64,000 nucleotides of DNA from Salinisphaera orenii subsp. orenii MK-B5 (GTDB lineage: Bacteria > Pseudomonadota > Gammaproteobacteria > Nevskiales > Salinisphaeraceae), in NCBI RefSeq assembly GCF_003788635.1, contig NZ_AYKH01000010.1:26991-90990 (forward strand), in the 5' to 3' direction. The translations under genes and the position numbers were made by a program. Position 1 is the stretch's first letter; each line of letters begins with the position of its first letter. This document shows positions 49,707 to 60,999 of this stretch, piece after piece. Below the pieces are notes generated by a model. That model worked only from the letters and a program-made list of their open reading frames with translations. It did no database searches and was not told the DNA's origin.

Positions 49707-51101
49707 TCAGGCGTTAGCGGCGGTGCCCGCCGCCTCGCTGACCACATCGGCGAGCGCATGCGCGTGATTCTCGACGGCGCCGCCATCGAGACCCTCGACC
49801 ATGACCCGAAGCAGCGGTTCGGTGCCCGAGGGCCGCAGCAGGACGCGCCCCTCGCCGCCGAGCGCGGCTTCGGCCTTGCCCACCGCTGTAGTCACGCGCT
49901 CGTCGCGCATTAGGGCATCCGCGGAACCGCGCGCGATCGGCACGTTGACCAGCTTCTGCGGGCATTTCTCGACCGGGGCGACGAGCGCCTGCAGGCTTTC
50001 GTCGCGCGTGGCCATTGCCGCCATGACCTGCAGCGCGGAGACGATGCCGTCACCGGTCGTCGCGCGATCGAGACACAGAATATGGCCGGACGACTCGCCG
50101 CCGATGGTGCCGTTGAGGTGCCGAAGACGCTCGAACACGTAGCGATCACCGACCCGGGCGCGTTCGAAGGCGACGCCGTCGTGCTTGAGCGCCAGCTCGA
50201 GCCCGAGATTGCTCATCAGAGTGCCGACCACCGGCCCCTGCAGCTCTCCCACGCGGCGGCGCGCGGTCGCGATGACGTACAGCAGCTGATCGCCGTCGAC
50301 GACGTCGCCGTCGTGATCGACCATGATGCAGCGATCGCCGTCGCCGTCCAGGGCGACCCCGACATCCGCGTCCTGGCTGCGCACGGCCTCGGACAGCGCC
50401 TCCGGATGCGTCGATCCGCAGTCGCGGTTGATGTTGAGTCCGTCCGGGGCGGCGCCGAGCACGTCGACCTGGGCGCCGAGTTCACGAAACACGTCCGGCG
50501 CGACGTGATAGGTCGCGCCGTGGGCGCAGTCGAGCACCACGCGCATGCCGGACAGGCCGCCGTTGTCGAGTCGGACCGTGGACTTACAGAACTCGATGTA
50601 GCGACCCGGCGCGCTCTCCACGCGGCGCGCCCGGCCCAGCTGGTCGGATGCCACGCAGGTCAGCGCCGCATCGAGTTCGGTCTCGATCTCCTGCTCGACC
50701 GCGTCGTCCAGCTTCTGACCGTAGTGGGAGAAGAACTTGACGCCGTTGTCGTCGTAGGGATTGTGCGAGGCGCTGATGACCACACCGGCCCCGGCCCGGA
50801 ACGTCCGCGCGAGATAGGCGATCGCCGGCGTCGGCAGCGGCCCGACCAGCAGCACGTCGACGCCCGCGGCCGCGAAACCGGCCTCCAGGGCAGACTCGAA
50901 CATATAGCCCGACAGGCGGGTATCCTTGCCGATGAGCACCTGCGGTCGCTCACGGCCGTTGGCGGGCATGCCGGCCTCGCCGAGCCGCCGCACCATGACG
51001 CGTCCGGCCGCCCAGCCGAGCTTGAGTGCGAAATCCGGCGTCATCGGCCACTCGCCGACGCGCCCCCGTATCCCGTCCGTTCCGAAATAGCGTTGCGCCA
51101 A
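49707..51101 (-). CDS. glmM: Phosphoglucosamine mutase
   Basis: GlmM converts glucosamine-6-phosphate to glucosamine-1-phosphate for peptidoglycan and LPS. I propose a TTG start, because AGGAG lies six bases upstream and translation then begins [17 protein letters not shown], the exact family N-terminus; no ATG or GTG fits. The phosphoserine active site is in [14 protein letters not shown] (Ser112), the metal loop is DGDGDR, and the C-terminal phosphate loop is [12 protein letters not shown]. It has 464 residues. It starts 11 bases after folP. Confidence 0.96.
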   Translation of the reverse strand: MAQRYFGTDGIRGRVGEWPMTPDFALKLGWAAGRVMVRRLGEAGMPANGRERPQVLIGKDTRLSGYMFESALEAGFAAAGVDVLLVGPLPTPAIAYLARTFRAGAGVVISASHNPYDDNGVKFFSHYGQKLDDAVEQEIETELDAALTCVASDQLGRARRVESAPGRYIEFCKSTVRLDNGGLSGMRVVLDCAHGATYHVAPDVFRELGAQVDVLGAAPDGLNINRDCGSTHPEALSEAVRSQDADVGVALDGDGDRCIMVDHDGDVVDGDQLLYVIATARRRVGELQGPVVGTLMSNLGLELALKHDGVAFERARVGDRYVFERLRHLNGTIGGESSGHILCLDRATTGDGIVSALQVMAAMATRDESLQALVAPVEKCPQKLVNVPIARGSADALMRDERVTTAVGKAEAALGGEGRVLLRPSGTEPLLRVMVEGLDGGAVENHAHALADVVSEAAGTAANA

Positions 51102-51112
51102 AACGACTCCTG

Positions 51113-51994
51113 TCAGCCGGCCTGCGGCATCGGCCGGTCGGCGCCCAGGGCCCCGGCCAGCGTGAGAACCTGGTGCGTCTCCCGCACATCGTGGGTGCGA
51201 ATGATACGCGCACCCTGCGTCGCCGCCCAGAACGCGGCCGCCACACTGCCGTTGATGCGCGCGGCCATGTCGTCGCAGCCCAGCAGCCGCGCGAACATCG
51301 ATTTCCGCGACACGCCGATCAGAAGCGGCGTGTCCTCGGGCGCGAGGCACGCCAGCGCGCGCATGAGCGCGAGATTGTGCTCCAGTGTCTTGCCGAAACC
51401 GAACCCCGGGTCGACGCACAGCCGCGCGCGCGGCACGCCAGCGTCGACGCACGCCGCCACGCGTGCGTGGAGGAAGGCCGAAACCTCGGCGACGACATCG
51501 TCGTAACGCGGCGCCCGCTGCATCGTCCGCGGCTCGCCCTGCATGTGCATGAGACAGGCGGCCGTCCCGGTGTCGCGCAAGGCCTCGACCGCGCCTTCAG
51601 CCCGCAGCCCCATCACGTCGTTGATCAGATCCGCACCCGCTTCGCAGGCCGCACGCATGACCTCCGGCTTGATCGTATCGATCGAGATGAAGACCTCACT
51701 GTGCGCGCGAATACCCTCGATAACGGGCAGCACGCGCGCCAGCTCGTCCCGGATCTCAACGGGCGCGGCCCCCGGGCGCGTCGACTCGCCGCCGACATCG
51801 ACGATGCGCGCCCCCTCCTCGACCATCGCGAGCGCACGCTCGACGGCCGCCGACGTATCGGTATAGCGGCCGCCGTCCGAGAACGAATCCGGGGTCACGT
51901 TGAGGATGCCCATCACCGCGGGCGACCGCAGATCGAGCGACCGCTCGGCCGATTCAAGCCGCATCGCGTCGCTTCGGGAGGCTGTCGCTTCCAC
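51113..51994 (-). CDS. folP: Dihydropteroate synthase
   Basis: FolP joins p-aminobenzoate to the pterin in folate synthesis and is the sulfonamide target. The 293-residue TIM-barrel shows [17 protein letters not shown] (about 28-44), [12 protein letters not shown], the conserved INDVMGL strand and [15 protein letters not shown]. It lies between ftsH and glmM in the conserved ftsH-folP-glmM order. Confidence 0.97.
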   Translation of the reverse strand: MEATASRSDAMRLESAERSLDLRSPAVMGILNVTPDSFSDGGRYTDTSAAVERALAMVEEGARIVDVGGESTRPGAAPVEIRDELARVLPVIEGIRAHSEVFISIDTIKPEVMRAACEAGADLINDVMGLRAEGAVEALRDTGTAACLMHMQGEPRTMQRAPRYDDVVAEVSAFLHARVAACVDAGVPRARLCVDPGFGFGKTLEHNLALMRALACLAPEDTPLLIGVSRKSMFARLLGCDDMAARINGSVAAAFWAATQGARIIRTHDVRETHQVLTLAGALGADRPMPQAG

Positions 51995-52073
51995 TGCCTA
52001 GAGTCCGTCTGCTGTTACGCCGTAAACAAAAGAGCCGGCGACGCGAACGCCGCCGGCCCGCTGCGCGCCGCTG

Positions 52074-54041
<1,968 letters not shown>

Positions 54042-54151
54042 GATCGTCGTCCTCGACCGCCCGTATCGCGGTCGTGATAAAAGGCCGTGTCCGTTATCGG
54101 CCTACAGTATAAACAATCGCGGGCTTGCGGCCCGCGCGCTCATCGCATTGT

Positions 54152-54769
54152 TCATGTACGCCAGCCCCGCCCGACCAGATACATCTCGCGGCTGGCATCG
54201 CGCGATGCCTTGGGCTTGCGCACCGCGACGCGATCGAAGCGCGCGCGCATATCGGCGAGCAGCGCATCGAAACCCTCGCCCTGAAAGACCTTGATCAGCA
54301 GATCGCCGCCGCGCTCGAGCACCTGACCGCAAAGATCGAGCGCCAGTTCCGCGAGCTGCATGACGCCGGCCTGATCCGATACCTTGATGCCGGATAAGTT
54401 GGGGGCCATGTCGGAGAGTACAAGATCGACCCCCTGCCCATCGAGCGCGGCGAGCAGCGCATCCAGGCCCGGCTGCTCCGCGAAGTCGGCCTCGAGGAAC
54501 TCGACGCCCTCGATGGCCGCCATGGACAGGCGATCCAGGGCGAGCACCCGCGCGCTCGGGCGCACACGCCGGCAGTACTGGCTCCAGCCGCCCGGCGCGG
54601 CGCCGAGATCCACGATGCAGCGCTTGCCGGCGAGCAGGCCGTCGCGCTCGTCGACCTCGGCGAGCTTGTACACCGCGCGCGAGCGATAGTTGTCCGCCTG
54701 CGCGGCGCGCACATAGGGGTCGTTGCGATGCCGGTCCAGCCAGCGGCGCGTGTCGCTGCGCTTGCTCAT
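54152..54769 (-). CDS. rlmE: 23S rRNA 2'-O-methyltransferase RlmE
   Basis: RlmE (FtsJ/RrmJ) methylates U2552 in the ribosomal A loop. The 205 residues begin RSDTRRWLDRHRNDPYVRAA. The SAM motif is VDLGAAPGGWSQY, the catalytic K-D-K-E set is spread over RSRAVYKLAEVD, LVLSDMAPN and LLIKVFQGEG, and the end is SREMYLVGRGW. It is divergent from yhbY, with 48 bases between the two starts. Confidence 0.97.
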   Translation of the reverse strand: MSKRSDTRRWLDRHRNDPYVRAAQADNYRSRAVYKLAEVDERDGLLAGKRCIVDLGAAPGGWSQYCRRVRPSARVLALDRLSMAAIEGVEFLEADFAEQPGLDALLAALDGQGVDLVLSDMAPNLSGIKVSDQAGVMQLAELALDLCGQVLERGGDLLIKVFQGEGFDALLADMRARFDRVAVRKPKASRDASREMYLVGRGWRT

Positions 54770-54817
54770 GGCCCGTATACTGCGCGCTCATCGCCCATCG
54801 CCACGATCCTCTCCCGA

Positions 54818-55102
54818 ATGCCCCTGACGCTGGATTCCGACACGCGCCGCGCGCTCAAGAAACAGGCCCACCACCTCAAGCCGATCGTGCAGACCGGCGC
54901 CGCGGGCCTGAGCGAACCGGTGCTCGCCGAGATCGATCGCGCACTCACCGACCACGAACTGGTCAAGATCAAGCTCGCGGTCGACGGCCGGGACGCGCGC
55001 CGCGCGGAGATCGACACGGTGTGCACGAACCTCGAAGCGGCCTGTGTGCAGCAGATCGGGCGTACCGCCACGATCTATCGCCCCCGGCCCGACGACGGCT
55101 GA
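54818..55102 (+). CDS. yhbY: YhbY/CRM-domain RNA-binding protein
   Basis: A 94-residue CRM (IF3-C-like) protein that associates with pre-50S particles. The ATG giving MPLTLDSDTRRALKKQAH was chosen over one 30 codons upstream that would overlap rlmE. Conserved motifs are HHLKPIVQTGAAGLSEPV, LTDHELVKIKLAV and the terminal IGRTATIYRP. It lies between the divergent rlmE and the converging greA, as in many gammaproteobacteria. Confidence 0.94.
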   Translation: MPLTLDSDTRRALKKQAHHLKPIVQTGAAGLSEPVLAEIDRALTDHELVKIKLAVDGRDARRAEIDTVCTNLEAACVQQIGRTATIYRPRPDDG

Positions 55103-55114
55103 CGCGGACCGGGC

Positions 55115-55597
55115 TCAGGCGTAGCGCACCTTGACGATCTCGAGCGTGCGCTGGCCGCTGGGCACCTCGACCTCGACGACATCGCCTTCGGTCTTACCGA
55201 TCAGCGCCCGCGCGATCGGCGAGGCGAACGACAGCATGCCGCGCTTGATGTCGGCCTCGTCCTCACCGACGATCTGATAGGTGAACTCCTCGCCGGTGTC
55301 CTCGTCCGCGAGATCCAGCGTGGCACCGAAGACCACCCGGCCATTGGCCTGGGCGCCGGCGCGGGCGACGTCGATGATCTGAGCGCTGGCGAGCTTGCCC
55401 TCGATCTCGGCGATGCGGCCTTCGTTGAAGCCCTGCTCCTCCTTGGCGGCGTGGTATTCGGCGTTCTCCTTGAGATCGCCATGAGCGCGCGCTTCCTCGA
55501 TCGCGGCAACGATGCGCGGGCGCTCGACCTTCTTGAGCCGCTTGAGCTCGTCACGCAGCGCTTCGGCGCCGGTTTCGGTCAACGGTGTTCTATCCAT
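55115..55597 (-). CDS. greA: Transcription elongation factor GreA
   Basis: GreA rescues backtracked RNA polymerase by stimulating transcript cleavage. The 160-residue protein has an N-terminal coiled coil (about 10-75; [18 protein letters not shown] and [20 protein letters not shown] with the acidic tip) and an FKBP-like C-terminal domain ([29 protein letters not shown] segment). It is convergent with yhbY, 12 bases apart. Confidence 0.98.
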   Translation of the reverse strand: MDRTPLTETGAEALRDELKRLKKVERPRIVAAIEEARAHGDLKENAEYHAAKEEQGFNEGRIAEIEGKLASAQIIDVARAGAQANGRVVFGATLDLADEDTGEEFTYQIVGEDEADIKRGMLSFASPIARALIGKTEGDVVEVEVPSGQRTLEIVKVRYA

Positions 55598-55623
55598 AGG
55601 TCGTCCCTCGAAGGGTGGGGCCT

Positions 55624-55654
55624 AAAACAAAACGGCCGCCCGTTGCGGCGACCG
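55624..55654 (-). terminator. Intrinsic terminator between bioA and greA
   Basis: Minus strand: CGGTCGCC, a short loop, GGCGGCCG (one G-T pair), then TTTTGTTTT. It lies about 70 bases after the bioA stop and just upstream of greA, so it separates the two transcription units. Confidence 0.8.
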
Positions 55655-55726
55655 TCTCGGTTCGAATTCGGTTGGCATGCGAACCCTCGAGCCGCATGTG
55701 ACTCGAAGGCTAGCAGCGCGCGGCGC

Positions 55727-57085
55727 TCAAGTCGAGACGGCGCGCTCGATGCCTTCGGCGGCAACCGCCGCCAGATGATCGATCTGTTCCGGCGTGATCA
55801 CGTAGGGCGGCATGAAGTAGATGACGTCGCCGAGCGGGCGCAGCAGCGCGCCCCGGGTCAGGGCGTGCCGATAGACATCGAGGCCGCGCCGCTCGCGCCA
55901 GTCGAAGGGCGTGCGCGTCGCCTTGTCGGCCACCAGCTCGACCGCCGCGACCATGCCGACCTGGCGGACCTCGGCCACGTTCGGATGCTCGGCCAGCGGC
56001 GCGAGCGCGTTGGCCATGTGCGTGGCCAGACGGCGGTTGACCGTGATCTGGTCGCGGCGCTCGAACTCGTCGAGCGTGGCCAGCGCGGCGGCGCAGGCCA
56101 GCGGATTGCCGGTATAGGAATGCGAATGCAGAAACGCCGACATGTTGGCGTAGTCGTCGTAGAACGCCCGGTAGACATCCTCCGTGGTCAGGGTGACCGA
56201 CAGCGGCAGATAGCCCGCGGTCAGTCCCTTGGACACGCACATGAAATCGGGGCTGATACCGCCCTCGCCTGCCTGCTCGCAGGCGAACAGCGTGCCGGTG
56301 CGGCCGAAACCGGTCGCGATCTCGTCGGCGATCAGATGCACGCCGTACCGATCGCAAGCCTCGCGCAACAGCTCCAGATAGACCGGATCGTACATGCGCA
56401 TGTGACCGGCGCACTGCAGCAGCGGCTCGACGATGACCGCGCAGGTCTCGTGCGCGTGTTCGGCGAGCAGCGCCTCCATGTCGGCGAACACGGCGCGGCT
56501 GTGCTCGGCCCAGCTCACCCCCGGCTCGCGGTGGTAGCAGTCGGGCCCGCGTGCGGTCAGCGGCTTGAGCAGCAGCGGCTCGTAGGTCTTTTTGTAGAGG
56601 GCGACGTCGCCGACCGCGAGCGCGCCCAGGGTCTCACCGTGATAGCTGTTGCTGAGATTGATGAAGCGGGTCTTGTCGCCGTGACCGGTGTTGCGCCAGT
56701 AGTGGAAGCTCATCTTGAGCGCGACCTCGACCGCCGCCGACCCGTTGTCGGCGTAGAACGCCCGCGTCAGCCCGGCGGGTGTGGCCGCGATCAGCCGCTC
56801 GGCGAGCTCGACCGCCGGCTCGTGTGAGAACCCCGCGAGCATGACGTGTTCCAGCGTGTCCAGCTGCGTCTTGATGCGGTCGTTGATGGCCGGATTGGCG
56901 TGGCCGAATATGTTGACCCACCACGAACTCACCGCGTCGATATAGCGGTTGCCGTCGAAATCCTCCAGCCAGACGCCCTCGCCGCGCCGGATCGGGATCG
57001 GCGCCATCGTTTCCGTATCCTTCATCTGCGTGCACGGGTGCCAGACGGTGGCGAGATCGCGGCGGATAAGTTCGTCGTTGGTCAT
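55727..57085 (-). CDS. bioA: Adenosylmethionine-8-amino-7-oxononanoate aminotransferase
   Basis: BioA makes 7,8-diaminopelargonate in biotin synthesis, using SAM as amino donor. The 452-residue class III aminotransferase begins IRRDLATVWHPCTQMKD and has SSWWVNIFGHANPAI, the YADNGSAAVEVALKM cofactor loop, ADEIATGFGRTG, and the PLP lysine in CVSKGLTAGYLP. No other bio genes are near. It lies 18 bases after the propeller-like gene and is followed by a terminator. Confidence 0.96.
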   Translation of the reverse strand: MTNDELIRRDLATVWHPCTQMKDTETMAPIPIRRGEGVWLEDFDGNRYIDAVSSWWVNIFGHANPAINDRIKTQLDTLEHVMLAGFSHEPAVELAERLIAATPAGLTRAFYADNGSAAVEVALKMSFHYWRNTGHGDKTRFINLSNSYHGETLGALAVGDVALYKKTYEPLLLKPLTARGPDCYHREPGVSWAEHSRAVFADMEALLAEHAHETCAVIVEPLLQCAGHMRMYDPVYLELLREACDRYGVHLIADEIATGFGRTGTLFACEQAGEGGISPDFMCVSKGLTAGYLPLSVTLTTEDVYRAFYDDYANMSAFLHSHSYTGNPLACAAALATLDEFERRDQITVNRRLATHMANALAPLAEHPNVAEVRQVGMVAAVELVADKATRTPFDWRERRGLDVYRHALTRGALLRPLGDVIYFMPPYVITPEQIDHLAAVAAEGIERAVST

Positions 57086-57103
57086 GTCGGGCCTTCGAGG
57101 CGG

Positions 57104-58147
57104 TCAGTCGTCGAGGGTGAGCAGTGTATAGGGCGCCTCGTGCGGCGCGCGTGAGTCGCGTTCGTGCACGGGATCGAGCGCCAGCGAACGGTCCGGGTCG
57201 TAGACCACGAACAGGCGACCGTCGCCCAGCACCGCGACACCCTCAGCCTTTTCGGTGAATTCGAAGGCGCGCCCGTCCTCGCCGAGCACGAGCTCCGGAT
57301 CGCTTCCGTTGAAAAACGCATCCAGCGATAGTCGCCAGAGATAGGCACCCACACGATCCTCGCCGTCGGCGTCGGTCACCTCGAAGCTGGTCAGAAACAA
57401 AAGCTGCCGGCGGCTCGGATCGTATTCCAGACTCGACAGGCCCACGTCGTATCGCACGTCGGCCCAGCGCGCGGGATCGAAGTCGTAGAACACCGAGAAG
57501 GCGCCGGTGAGCACCAGGGCATCGCCCTCCATACGATAGGGAGCGGCGACCACGCGGCAGGCGTACTCGAAATTCGCGTGATCGACCCCCACCTCGCGGA
57601 TGCCGAACAACAGCCGCGACGGTTCGCCATCGCGTCCGGGGATCGCTGCCAGCCCCTCGATCTTGAAGTACGGTGCGCCGAGGGCCTGTTCCAGCTCGGT
57701 GCGCAACCCCACGGAGCTGCGGACTCCATCGTCCTCGCGGTCGGCGACCAGACGCGGTGACTGCGGAGCGTCGGCCGGCCAGCACAGCAGGCGGTTGTAG
57801 TGATGCAGATCGGCCGAGGCCGTGTCGACACGGTCGAAGCCGGTGGTGGCGACCATATGACCGCCCTCCGCGGTCAGCGCGAAGTCTTCGTACTTGGCCG
57901 CCGTACGAATCAGATCGGCCGTGTAGAAGGACAACGATTCGGGCACCGGTTCGCCATCACGACACTCGATGGCGAACACCGGCGAACGCTCCGCACCCGG
58001 CACGTCCTTGTCGCTGGCAAGCACCAGGCGGCGGCCGTTCCAGGCCGCGGCGGATACCTCAGCGTTGACGTATTCGCCCGAGGCGTCGGTCAGGCCTTCA
58101 TCGAAACAGGCCAATAGCCCCTGGGTCAGGATTCGTACCGTGTTCAT
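57104..58147 (-). CDS. Uncharacterised protein, propeller-like (DUF3616-like pattern)
   Basis: A 347-residue protein starting at the ATG preceded by GGAG, giving MNTVRILTQGLLACFDEG. It has no signal peptide. It contains several repeating strand patterns with conserved small/aromatic residues (KIEGLAAIPG, RLLFGIREVG, LSSLEYDPSRRQLLFLT, KAEGVAVLGDGRLFVVYDPD), suggesting a beta-propeller of the DUF3616 or phytase-like esterase type. I cannot assign a function. It lies between ubiA and bioA on the same strand with short gaps, so it is probably co-transcribed with them. Confidence 0.75.
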   Translation of the reverse strand: MNTVRILTQGLLACFDEGLTDASGEYVNAEVSAAAWNGRRLVLASDKDVPGAERSPVFAIECRDGEPVPESLSFYTADLIRTAAKYEDFALTAEGGHMVATTGFDRVDTASADLHHYNRLLCWPADAPQSPRLVADREDDGVRSSVGLRTELEQALGAPYFKIEGLAAIPGRDGEPSRLLFGIREVGVDHANFEYACRVVAAPYRMEGDALVLTGAFSVFYDFDPARWADVRYDVGLSSLEYDPSRRQLLFLTSFEVTDADGEDRVGAYLWRLSLDAFFNGSDPELVLGEDGRAFEFTEKAEGVAVLGDGRLFVVYDPDRSLALDPVHERDSRAPHEAPYTLLTLDD

Positions 58148-58176
58148 CTTCGTCTCCATCGGCGTGGGGCGCCACG

Positions 58177-59052
58177 CTAGCCGATGGCCAGATCGACCAC
58201 AATGCCCAGAAAAACGACGCCGCCCAACACGTTGTGCTGCATGAACGCCTTGAAGCAGGCGGCGCGATCGCGGTGACGCGTCAGCCACTGGTGATAGCCC
58301 GCCATGCCGACGGCCGCGACCAGGCCCAGGTAGTAGAGCGCGCCCATGCCGAACTGCAGGCCGACGACGACCAGCAGCGCGAAGAACAGCACCTGAAAGC
58401 AGCCGATGATGCGCCGGTCGTGGCGACCCCAGAGGATCGCGGTAGACTTCACGCCGATCTTCAGATCGTCGTCGCGGTCGACCATCGCATAGAAGGTGTC
58501 ATAGACCAGTGCCCAGATCAGCGTGGCCGCGAACAGCGTCCAGCCGCCGGCCGGCACGCCGCCGCTCTCGGCGGCGAACGCCATCGGCACGGCCCAGCCG
58601 AAAGCGGCGCCGAGAAACATCTGCGGCCAGTGCGTGGCCCGCTTGGTGAAGGGATAGAGCGTTGCCAGCCCCGCGCCCACGAAGGCCATGGCGATCGTGA
58701 GCCGGTTCAGCGTGAGCACGAGCAGAAACGCCAGCAGACAGAGCGCGGCGAACAGCGCCAGCGCCTCCCGCGACGAGACCTCGCCGGTGGCCAGCGGCCG
58801 CGCCTTCGTGCGCTCGACGTGGCCGTCGATCTCGCGGTCGGCGAAGTCGTTGATCACGCAGCCGGCCGAGCGCATGAGGATCGCGCCGAGAACGAAGACG
58901 GTGAGCACCCAGGGATCGGGCACCCCGCGCGCAGCGAACCACAGCGCCCAGAGCATCGGCCAGACGACGAGAAAGATGCCGATCGGCTTGTTCAGGCGTG
59001 TCAGCCGCAGATAGCAGCCCAGACGATCCGCGGCCAGCGGCAGCGTGCTCAT
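58177..59052 (-). CDS. ubiA: 4-hydroxybenzoate octaprenyltransferase
   Basis: UbiA is an inner-membrane enzyme that prenylates 4-hydroxybenzoate in ubiquinone synthesis. The protein has 291 residues from [20 protein letters not shown]. The two Asp-rich motifs are NDFADREID (about 75) and [16 protein letters not shown] (about 195), and about eight to nine hydrophobic helices are visible. UbiG, from the same pathway, is about 50 kb away in this window. It is divergent from gshA. Confidence 0.96.
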   Translation of the reverse strand: MSTLPLAADRLGCYLRLTRLNKPIGIFLVVWPMLWALWFAARGVPDPWVLTVFVLGAILMRSAGCVINDFADREIDGHVERTKARPLATGEVSSREALALFAALCLLAFLLVLTLNRLTIAMAFVGAGLATLYPFTKRATHWPQMFLGAAFGWAVPMAFAAESGGVPAGGWTLFAATLIWALVYDTFYAMVDRDDDLKIGVKSTAILWGRHDRRIIGCFQVLFFALLVVVGLQFGMGALYYLGLVAAVGMAGYHQWLTRHRDRAACFKAFMQHNVLGGVVFLGIVVDLAIG

Positions 59053-59231
59053 GCCCGGACCGCCCTGTCCGGGACCCACGCACAGCCGCTACAGCGACAG
59101 CCATTCAACGATGGTTGCATCAGGCAGCTACCCCTTGGAAACCGATTTAACGTTACCATGCTGCAAATCACGAATGCAGTACGACCGCGCCCCCGGCGCC
59201 CGCGCGGCGCATCGCCGGTCTGGGAGATGTC

Positions 59232-60596
59232 ATGTCCGCTCCATCGCAATCCGGCGGCGCGCCGATCACCGACCGACGCCAGCTCGTCGAATATTTCGAG
59301 AACGCCTGCAAGCCGCCGAGCCGCTGGCGTCTGGGCACCGAACACGAGAAGTTCGTCTTCGATCGCGAGACGCTGCGGCCGCTGCCCTTCGAGGGCGAGC
59401 GCGGCATCGAGGCGTTTCTGCACGAGCTCATGCGTTTCGGCTGGGAGCCGATGCGCGAGGACGGCCGCGTCGTCGCTCTCGAACTCGGCCGCTGTCACAT
59501 CACGCTCGAGCCCGGCGGCCAGCTGGAACTCGCCGGCGCGCCGCTGGAGACGATCCACGAGGCCTGCGACGAGGTCCAGACCCATCTGCGCCAGGTCAAG
59601 GAAGTCGCCGGCGAGCTCGACGTCGGCCTCATCGGGCTGGGCTTCCAGCCCAAGTGGACGCGGGAGCAGACGCCGTGGATGCCCAAGCAGCGCTACGACA
59701 TCATGAAGGCCTACATGCCGAAGGTCGGCACGCTCGGGCTCGACATGATGCTGCGCACCTCGACCGTGCAGGTGAACATCGACTACGGCTCCGAAGCCGA
59801 TATGATCAAGAAATTCCGTGTCGGCCTGGCGCTGCAGCCAGTGGCCACCGCGCTGTTCGCCAATTCACCGTTCACCGAAGGCCGTCCGAACGGCTTCGTC
59901 TCCTATCGCAGCCAGATCTGGACCGATACCGACGCCGACCGCTGCGGCATGCTCGACTGGGTCTTCGACGACGACATGGGCTTCGAGCGCTACATGGAAT
60001 ACGCGCTGGACGTGCCGATGTACTTCGTCCACCGCGACGGCCACTACATCGATGCCTCCGGCCAGTCGTTCCGCGACTTCATGGCCGGCCGTCTGCCGGC
60101 GCTGCCCGGCGAGCGCCCCACCATGTCGGACTGGGACGACCATCTGACCACGCTGTTCCCGGAAGTCCGTCTCAAGCGCTTCATGGAGATGCGCGGCGCC
60201 GACGGCGGCCCCTGGGGCCGGCTGTGCGCCCTGCCGGCGCTCTGGGCGGGCCTGTGCTACGACAGCGACGCACTCGAGGCCGCCTGGGCGCTGTGCCGCG
60301 ACTTCACCCGCGAAGAGCGCAACGCCCTGCGCGCCGAAGCGCCGATCCACGGCCTGAAAACGCCGTTCCGCGACGGCACCCTCGGCGACATCGCCCGTGA
60401 AGTCGTGGCGATCGCGATCGAGGGCCTGCGCCGCCGGGGCCGGCTCGACGCCCGCGATCGCGACGAAACGATCTATCTAGAGGGGCTGGCCGAAATCGCG
60501 GAGACGGGCGTGACACCGGCTGAGCATCTGCTGGCGCTGTATCACGGCCGCTGGAACCAGTCGGTGGACCCAGTGTTCACCGAGTTCGCCTACTAG
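59232..60596 (+). CDS. gshA: Glutamate--cysteine ligase, plant/alphaproteobacterial type
   Basis: It makes gamma-glutamylcysteine, the first step of glutathione synthesis. The 454-residue protein is the type found in plants and alphaproteobacteria rather than the roughly 518-residue enteric GshA. Motifs include WRLGTEHEKFVFD (about 33-45), GRCHITLEPGGQLELAGAP, the conserved LQPVATALFANSPFTEGRPNG (less its ends) and a helical C-terminus. It is divergent from ubiA, with 179 bases between starts. No gshB is in the window. Confidence 0.94.
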   Translation: MSAPSQSGGAPITDRRQLVEYFENACKPPSRWRLGTEHEKFVFDRETLRPLPFEGERGIEAFLHELMRFGWEPMREDGRVVALELGRCHITLEPGGQLELAGAPLETIHEACDEVQTHLRQVKEVAGELDVGLIGLGFQPKWTREQTPWMPKQRYDIMKAYMPKVGTLGLDMMLRTSTVQVNIDYGSEADMIKKFRVGLALQPVATALFANSPFTEGRPNGFVSYRSQIWTDTDADRCGMLDWVFDDDMGFERYMEYALDVPMYFVHRDGHYIDASGQSFRDFMAGRLPALPGERPTMSDWDDHLTTLFPEVRLKRFMEMRGADGGPWGRLCALPALWAGLCYDSDALEAAWALCRDFTREERNALRAEAPIHGLKTPFRDGTLGDIAREVVAIAIEGLRRRGRLDARDRDETIYLEGLAEIAETGVTPAEHLLALYHGRWNQSVDPVFTEFAY

Positions 60597-60999
60597 GAAC
60601 TACTGGCACCCCGCCCAACCCGCGCCGAGCGCTTTCACGCGGCAAGGCGTGGCGTAGTCCGCGCCGCGGGCGTGCCGTCATCTCGGCCCGCCTGCGGCAA
60701 CGCTGGATAGGCGCAGATCGTGGATCTACAGTCACGGGCGCTGGTTCTTTCGGTTTCAGTCGCCCATCAACCTTCGGCCGTCGGCGCTGCACGTCCGAAT
60801 CGTGGCGCGCCGCGACCGACAGCGCGCATCGCTCAGGACACGATATGCGTGGCCAACGCGATGTCTGCATGACGTCTTGCCAAACCTTGATGCCGCGCGA
60901 GCTCGCGAGCGCGACGCCGCTTCGCATCGGCTCCTGCAGCTGTACTCGACGTCCCGGGGCGTTGCTCAGCCGGCCGAACCGACGGGCGTCCGGATGCGA
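60597..60999. other. 403-base gap without a recognisable gene
   Basis: The stretch between gshA and the converging anti-sigma gene holds no convincing open frame, terminator, tRNA or repeat. Open frames present in it are Arg/Pro-rich and lack ribosome sites. Its role, if any, is unknown. Confidence 0.6.

Noticed and set aside
60577..60927. A 116-codon minus-strand frame in the gap after gshA
   Set aside because: Arg/Pro-rich with no ribosome site or conserved pattern; treated as non-coding.
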